This document shows, one piece after another, positions 12,491-13,750 of a DNA stretch of 13,750 bases; position 1 is the stretch's first letter; the number at the start of each line of letters is the position of its first letter. This DNA is from Myxococcales bacterium (GTDB lineage Bacteria; Desulfobacterota_B; Binatia; UBA1149; SPBQ01), in the NCBI GenBank assembly GCA_004525875.1, contig SPBQ01000019.1:1-13750 (forward strand), in the 5' to 3' direction. Both the position numbers and the translations under genes were made by a program. The notes under the pieces were generated by a model that saw only the letters and a list, made by a program, of their open reading frames with translations, made no database searches and was not told the origin of the DNA.

Positions 12491-13750
12491 ATGCGCCTCC
12501 CGCTGCCCTCTTCCCGGTGCGCACCGACCCGCTCGCCCGGACTACCCGCCGTCGGGCACCGGGTCGGCCGCGCCTCGCCGCTGTTCGCGACGCTCCTCGC
12601 CGCGCTCATCCTCTCGCCGTACGGGGCGGCTCCCGCATCCGCCCAGCCGATCCGCACGCTCGATCTGTCGACGATCTCCCCGACCGACGGCGAGCTTCGC
12701 CGCGTGCACGGGTCAGTAGGCAACGGCGCGTTCGGCGTACCGGTGGCCGGCACACTGGACTGCGACGGCGACGGCGCACGCGACTACGCGATGGCGTCGA
12801 TGCTCGCCGATCCACTCGGCCGCGAGAACGCCGGCGAGATCTATCTCGTGTTCGGTGACGGTACGACGGGCGGCACGCTCGACACGGCCGACACGCAGGC
12901 CTCGATCCTTCGCATCTACGGAGCCGGTACCCGCGAGACCGCCGGCAGCGAGCTGTGGATGGACGATGTCACCGGTGACGGCCTTGGCGATCTCCTCATC
13001 GCGCGGCAGAACTTCCGTCCCGACGGACCGCGACCCGGAGCGGGCGCGTTGACGATCGTGGTGGGCGGGCCCGAGTTGAGAACACTCGCGGCCGCGCTCA
13101 CGCAGCTCGATCTGTCAGCGCCGGACCCGTCGGTCACGCTGATCACGTTCGTCGGTGCCGAGGCGGTCGACCGTCTCGGTATCTGGATGCGCACCGGCGA
13201 CGTCACCGGCGACGGCATCGCCGACATCGTCGTCGGCGCCGATCAGGAAGACGCAGCGGGCGAATCGGACAACGGCGCGGCATACGTGATTCGCGGCGGC
13301 GCGTCGCTCGCCACGGCGAGGACGATCGACCTGGCCGACTTCGGCTCGACGCCGCTGGCCGGCCACATCGCGAAGATCGAGCCTCCGGCTGGATCGCACG
13401 AGTACCACATGGGCGCCACCTGCCAGATCGCCGACCTCGACGGCAATCTGCGCGCCGAGGTTCTGGTCGCCGCCGCACTCAACCGAGCGGGCGCTTCGAT
13501 TCGCGCCGAGGACGCGCCCAGCGGCTCGGCACACGGCGCGGGCGGGGCTCTGGACGGTGAGGTCTACATCGCCTGGGACGACAACTTCACCGGTAACCCG
13601 TGGCCGGCCGGCTATACCTTCGCCATCGACTCCGCACCCGGCACGGTGACCACCATCCGCGGTGGCTCCCTCAACGTCTCGTTCGGCGAAGAGATACTCC
13701 GCGGCCTCGACTACGCCGCCGACCCGCTCCCCGACTTGTTCGTGGGCGAC
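12491..13750 (+). CDS. Secreted FG-GAP repeat (integrin-alpha-like propeller) protein, 5' part
   Basis: The frame is open from the ATG at 12491 to the right edge (420 codons), so the protein is incomplete here. A basic N-terminus is followed by a hydrophobic stretch LFATLLAALILSPYGAAPASA, with a likely signal-peptidase cleavage near ASA-QP at about residue 51. The mature part has repeated calcium-binding FG-GAP loops about 70-80 residues apart: DCDGDGARD (90-98), DDVTGDGLGD (158-167), DVTGDGIAD (237-245), DLDGNLRAE (315-323), and ADPLPD at the edge. Each is followed by a hydrophobic strand such as YAMAS, LLIAR, IVVGA or VLVAA. Such repeats build a beta-propeller for extracellular adhesion or binding. 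The ATG lacks a clear ribosome site; an in-frame TTG at 12482 is possible. The partner is unknown. Confidence 0.85.
   Translation, partial: MRLPLPSSRCAPTRSPGLPAVGHRVGRASPLFATLLAALILSPYGAAPASAQPIRTLDLSTISPTDGELRRVHGSVGNGAFGVPVAGTLDCDGDGARDYAMASMLADPLGRENAGEIYLVFGDGTTGGTLDTADTQASILRIYGAGTRETAGSELWMDDVTGDGLGDLLIARQNFRPDGPRPGAGALTIVVGGPELRTLAAALTQLDLSAPDPSVTLITFVGAEAVDRLGIWMRTGDVTGDGIADIVVGADQEDAAGESDNGAAYVIRGGASLATARTIDLADFGSTPLAGHIAKIEPPAGSHEYHMGATCQIADLDGNLRAEVLVAAALNRAGASIRAEDAPSGSAHGAGGALDGEVYIAWDDNFTGNPWPAGYTFAIDSAPGTVTTIRGGSLNVSFGEEILRGLDYAADPLPDLFVGD

Noticed and set aside
1..13750. CRISPR array, phage, toxin-antitoxin or other defence system
   Set aside because: No regularly spaced repeats, no recombinase or transposase, and no defence-type domains were recognised; the repeats seen are few, unevenly spaced and at gene ends.

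Overview
This is a high-GC window (about two thirds G+C by eye) of tightly packed, mostly metabolic and envelope genes from a free-living bacterium. There are no RNA genes, insertion sequences, CRISPR arrays or phage genes. I cannot place the organism from the sequence. The gene mix (CaiB-type CoA-transferase, short Moco-fold protein, paired anchored SGNH proteins, FG-GAP secreted protein) is typical of uncultivated soil or marine lineages such as Myxococcota or Binatota, but that is only a guess. No stretch longer than 300 bases lacks a gene or gene remnant.

Left part (1-1100, minus strand): an apparent ArsR-style promoter/operator drives a two-gene unit. The first gene is a broken AHSA1/SRPBCC gene that keeps its ribosome binding site, its first ~16 codons and its C-terminal half but has lost the middle. 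The second is an intact DUF899 thioredoxin-fold gene. Four copies of a short dispersed hairpin repeat occur in the window: one after DUF899, two between DUF899 and the AHSA1 remnant (where they encode the end of the remnant), and one near 9917.

1248-3023 (plus strand): a CaiB/BaiF family III CoA-transferase followed by a small protein with the sulfite-oxidase (Moco-binding) fold but no Mo-ligand cysteine. 3069-6059 (minus strand): a compact operon of an anchored SGNH-like protein, a BASS-family transporter (ATGA overlap) and a ketopantoate reductase. The last two together suggest ketopantoate uptake and reduction to pantoate for CoA synthesis. 6133-7455 (plus strand): a second anchored SGNH hydrolase, divergent from the first.

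Right part: a nitroreductase (minus), a GT-C-like polytopic membrane protein (plus) with a possible promoter whose spacer is a 16-bp palindrome, a D-Ala-D-Ala carboxypeptidase/endopeptidase of family S13 (minus), a PlsC/TMEM68-like acyltransferase (plus) with two perfect or near-perfect hairpins in its 3' end, and the first 420 codons of a secreted FG-GAP beta-propeller protein running off the right edge. Much of 4965-13750 is envelope related (SGNH pair, GT-C, PBP4, acyltransferase, secreted propeller), but the genes alternate in strand and do not form one operon.

I did not find a convincing new multi-gene system. The observations most worth a second look are the internally deleted AHSA1 gene behind an intact regulatory region, the dispersed repeat that supplies its C-terminus, the transporter-reductase pair, and the hairpin pair in the acyltransferase gene.
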